Source of the DNA: an uncultured Lachnospiraceae bacterium
Lineage (GTDB): Bacteria > Bacillota > Clostridia > Lachnospirales > Lachnospiraceae
Direction of reading: 5' to 3'
Assembly: GCA_910588895.1 (NCBI GenBank)
Contig: CAJUSS010000028.1
Coordinates: forward strand, 6,035 to 30,032
Length of the DNA: 23,998 nt
This document shows, in pieces, positions 21,538 through 23,998 of this stretch; within the stretch, counting starts at the first letter, position 1; each line of letters begins with the position of its first letter. Below the pieces are notes generated by a model. The model had not been told where the DNA came from, ran no database searches, and saw only the letters and a program-made list of their open reading frames with translations. Both the position numbers and the translations under genes were made by a program.

Positions 21538-22770
21538 ATGTCTTCAGTAGTGGACCGTTTTTTACGTTATGTTTCCTATGATACCCAGTCTGCTGATGGG
21601 ATAGAGCAGATCCCCAGCACGGAAAAGCAGTTCTCGCTGGCCAACTGTCTGGCCGAAGAGCTGCGAAAGATGGGGGCATCGGATGTGAAGGTGAGCGATC
21701 GATGCTATGTGACCGCTAAGATCCCTTCCAATATGGCCAAGAAGGTCCCGTCCCTTGGCCTGATCGCCCATATGGACACTGCGCCGGCATTTTCCGGGCA
21801 GAATGTAAAGCCGAAGACCGTCAAAGCCTATGATGGAGAAAAGATCTGCTTAAATGAAGAACAGGGCATCTTTTTGGATCCTTTGGAGTTCCCTGCGCTT
21901 TTAGACTATGTGGGAGAGGACCTGATCGCCACGGATGGGACCACTCTGTTAGGCGCGGATGATAAAGCCGGCATAGCAGAGATCATGACTGCAGCCAGCT
22001 ATCTGCTGGAGCACCCAGAGATCCAGCACGGCCAGATCTGTATCGGTCTCACCCCGGATGAGGAGATCGGAAAGGGGGCAGATGGCTTTGATGTGGAGGA
22101 TTTCGGAGCGGATGTGGCGTTTACTGTAGATGGCGGCGCACTTGGGGAATTGGAATATGAGAATTTCAATGCGGCCAGCGGCAGGGTCCATGTCCATGGA
22201 AAGAGCATCCACCCGGGTTCCTCGAAGGGGACTATGAAAAATGCGCTTTTGATCGGCATGGAGTTCCAATCCATGCTGCCGGTCTTTGAGAATCCGATGT
22301 ACACAGAAGGATATGAAGGGTTCTTTCATCTGTCTGATATGAGCGGAAATGTCGAAACCGCTACTTTAGATCATATCATCCGTGACCATGACCGGACGAG
22401 ATTTGAAGCTAAAAAGGATCTGTATCGGCAAATAGCCGATCTTCTCAATATAAAATACGGCCCGCAGACCGTGGAGATAGAGTTAAAGGATTCCTATTAT
22501 AATATGAAGGAAATGCTCAAGTCCCATATGTATCTGATCGACCTGGCCAAGAAGGCCATGGAGGAGCTCCAGATCCAACCGAAGATCTGCCCGATCCGCG
22601 GAGGCACAGATGGCGCCAGATTGTCCTATATGGGCCTTCCCTGTCCAAATCTCTGCACAGGCGGCCATAATTTCCATGGACCTTATGAGTTCGTCTGTAT
22701 CCGATCTATGGAGAAGATCAGCCAACTATTAGTCACCATTGCCCAAAAGCTTGGGCAGATGCAGTTATAG
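21538..22770 (+). CDS. pepT: Peptidase T (tripeptide aminopeptidase)
   Basis: PepT is a cytoplasmic dizinc M20 aminopeptidase that removes the N-terminal residue of tripeptides. The 410-residue length is normal. Metal and catalytic residues are intact: His78 and Asp80 in LIAHMDTAPA, Asp141/142 in LLGADDKAG, catalytic Glu175 and metal Glu176 in LTPDEEIGKGADGF, Asp in FTVDGGALGELEYENFNA, and a late His in CTGGHNFHGPYEF. IRGGTDGARLSYMGLPCPN is the family substrate-binding loop. A strong AAAAGGAG precedes the ATG. It is followed by a LacI-family gene after 32 bases, so the two are probably co-transcribed. Confidence 0.96.
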   Translation: MSSVVDRFLRYVSYDTQSADGIEQIPSTEKQFSLANCLAEELRKMGASDVKVSDRCYVTAKIPSNMAKKVPSLGLIAHMDTAPAFSGQNVKPKTVKAYDGEKICLNEEQGIFLDPLEFPALLDYVGEDLIATDGTTLLGADDKAGIAEIMTAASYLLEHPEIQHGQICIGLTPDEEIGKGADGFDVEDFGADVAFTVDGGALGELEYENFNAASGRVHVHGKSIHPGSSKGTMKNALLIGMEFQSMLPVFENPMYTEGYEGFFHLSDMSGNVETATLDHIIRDHDRTRFEAKKDLYRQIADLLNIKYGPQTVEIELKDSYYNMKEMLKSHMYLIDLAKKAMEELQIQPKICPIRGGTDGARLSYMGLPCPNLCTGGHNFHGPYEFVCIRSMEKISQLLVTIAQKLGQMQL

Positions 22771-22802
22771 CCAACCTTATCAAGTGATCTACAGGAGAAA
22801 AA

Positions 22803-23828
22803 ATGGTCAGGATCAAAGATATCGCGGATCACGTGGGCGTCAGCACGGCCACCGTATCCAATGTGATCCACGGAAAAGCACACCGGGTCTCTGCGGAGAC
22901 CCGAAAAAAGATCGAGGACGCGATCAAAGAGATGGGCTATGTCCCCAGCATGAGCGGACTGATGCTGGCCCAGAAACGGTCAAACATCATCGGAGTGATC
23001 CTTTTTGGCCGGGATGTTTCCAAAGAGCCTGCGCTGGCCGATCCTTATTACAGTTCGCTGATCGGTCATCTGGACCGGTATATCCGGGAGAAAGAGCGCT
23101 ATATGTTGCTGCTCACCGTATCGGACACGGAGGCGATCATACAGCAGGTAAGATCCTGGAACTTGGACGGACTGATCGCCTGCGACCTGCCGAAGGACTG
23201 CCTCCATCGACTCCATCAGTGCTGCGATAAGCCGATGGTGTCCCTGGATGCCTATCTGGAGGATCGATCGGAGTATGTCAATATCATGACGGATGATCTT
23301 AACGGCGGCTATCAGATGGGGAACTACCTGCTCTCTATGGGGCACCGCAAGATCTTGATGGTCACAGATGACGGTTATGAGCCCAGCCGCCAACGATGGC
23401 TGGGCTTCCAAAAAGCCTTGAAAAAATACGGAGCACCTGCCTCTGAAGCGCAGCACCTGATTCTGTCTGGTCAGTACGGAGACCGGATGGAACAGCTCAT
23501 GCAGCAGCAGGAGAGGATACGGGAGCAGACCGCGCTTTTCTTTTCATCAGATCAATATGCACTGGAAGCCTTTTCCATCCTGCGCGAGATGGGCTTACGG
23601 GTACCCGAGGATATCTCCGTAGTCGGTTTCAACGATCTGCTGTATGCAGAGCTGGCCCAGCCTAAGCTGACTACCATGCATCAGGACATCGAGCAGAAGG
23701 CCCAGCTGGCGGTCGATGCATTGTTCTGTCTGATGAAGGGGAAGAAGACAAGGGACTGGATCCTCCCGGTAAAGCTGATACAGCGGGGATCCGTTCGACG
23801 GATCGGGAACTGGAAGTATATCCGGTGA
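22803..23828 (+). CDS. LacI-family transcriptional regulator
   Basis: This 341-residue regulator has a LacI helix-turn-helix at residues 2-21 (IKDIADHVGVSTATVSNVIH), a hinge region with VSAETRKKIEDAIKEMGYVP, and a periplasmic-binding-protein-like ligand domain (IGVILFGRD near residue 63, GGYQMGNYLLSMGH, then ISVVGFNDLLYAELAQPKLT). The effector is probably a sugar or related molecule but cannot be told from sequence. An AGGAG lies six bases before the ATG. Genes controlled by such regulators are often adjacent, and the next gene starts within 160 bases. Confidence 0.93.
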   Translation: MVRIKDIADHVGVSTATVSNVIHGKAHRVSAETRKKIEDAIKEMGYVPSMSGLMLAQKRSNIIGVILFGRDVSKEPALADPYYSSLIGHLDRYIREKERYMLLLTVSDTEAIIQQVRSWNLDGLIACDLPKDCLHRLHQCCDKPMVSLDAYLEDRSEYVNIMTDDLNGGYQMGNYLLSMGHRKILMVTDDGYEPSRQRWLGFQKALKKYGAPASEAQHLILSGQYGDRMEQLMQQQERIREQTALFFSSDQYALEAFSILREMGLRVPEDISVVGFNDLLYAELAQPKLTTMHQDIEQKAQLAVDALFCLMKGKKTRDWILPVKLIQRGSVRRIGNWKYIR

Positions 23829-23983
23829 TCCATATATGGCGGTGTGTACCGGACGATATCTATCGGGCGGTATATCGGACGACGTATGATGCCTGATGTT
23901 ATATGTCGGACAGCGCATATGTGGTAATGCGCATAACAAAAGACTGCTCTGCAAAAAAGAGCAGGAGAGAAAGAGAGAAAACG
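23829..23983 (+). promoter_or_regulatory. Leader of the next gene with repeated CGGAC motifs and a short inverted repeat
   Basis: Three CGGAC copies in similar surroundings lie at 23850, 23876 and 23907. An inverted repeat CGATA-TC-TATCG lies at 23854-23865 and could be an operator for the LacI-family protein. Near the end CTGCTCT and AGAGCAG (about 23943-23963) form a small hairpin without a U tract. None is proven. Confidence 0.3.
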
Positions 23984-23998
23984 ATGGCGATCTTTACG
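23984..23998 (+). CDS. Start of a gene cut by the window end
   Basis: ATG GCG ATC TTT ACG (Met-Ala-Ile-Phe-Thr) follows a purine-rich leader with AGGAGAGAAAGAGAG. Only five codons are visible and the product cannot be told. Its position suggests a target of the LacI-family regulator just upstream. Confidence 0.4.

Noticed and set aside
22740..22757. Hairpin TGCCCAA/TTGGGCA at the end of pepT as a terminator
   Set aside because: The 7-bp stem lies in coding sequence, has no U tract, and the LacI-family gene follows after 32 bases, so read-through is expected.
1..23998. tRNA, rRNA or CRISPR array
   Set aside because: No repeat-spacer pattern, cloverleaf or rRNA-like stretch was noticed in the intergenic regions.

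Overview
This 24-kb window is bacterial and most likely chromosomal DNA of a gut-type Clostridia, probably Lachnospiraceae. The grounds are a clostridial hisZ-dependent histidine operon, a two-subunit iron-sulfur L-serine dehydratase, a flavinylated lipoprotein reductase, strong AGGAGG-type ribosome binding sites and sigma-A promoters. I cannot name the genus. By eye the housekeeping genes are GC-rich and the 6.6-13.3 kb block is more AT-rich.

Region 1 (1-6429) is a histidine operon on the + strand: 3' part of hisZ, hisG (short form), hisD, hisB, an uncharacterised two-helix membrane protein, hisA, and a long fusion with an N-terminal HisF-like barrel followed by HisI and HisE. Canonical hisH and hisF are absent, and the HisF-like domain appears to lack the catalytic aspartates, so IGP synthase should be encoded elsewhere. 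The first ~44 bases do not fit hisZ and look like the start of an opposite-strand gene, which suggests a junction or a misassembly.

Region 2 (about 6430-13625) is a decaying defence island. In order it holds a McrB-like GTPase split by a +1 frameshift, an intact-looking McrC nuclease, a wHTH remnant of a Fic-like or AlbA-like protein with two in-frame stops, an intact PtuA-like ATPase, a PtuB-like HNH nuclease broken by a 7-bp tandem duplication, and a truncated BREX type-1 pglZ. The pglZ remnant contains an 85-bp internal inversion: the missing PglZ residues read on the opposite strand between short inverted repeats. McrBC and PtuAB-like genes next to pglZ fit the accessory slot of a BREX locus; no other BREX gene is visible.

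Region 3 (13635-23998) is ordinary chromosome: a zinc-ribbon/membrane/leucine-rich-repeat protein (+); sdaAA and sdaAB (-), divergent from a secreted flavin reductase (+) with a consensus promoter; a strong bidirectional terminator; a GNAT acetyltransferase and a Sel1-repeat protein (-); then pepT and a LacI-family regulator (+), and the first codons of another gene.

Across the whole window GATC is far more common than chance, apparently through a preference for G-ending codons before the Ile codon ATC. The trait is shared by housekeeping and defence genes.
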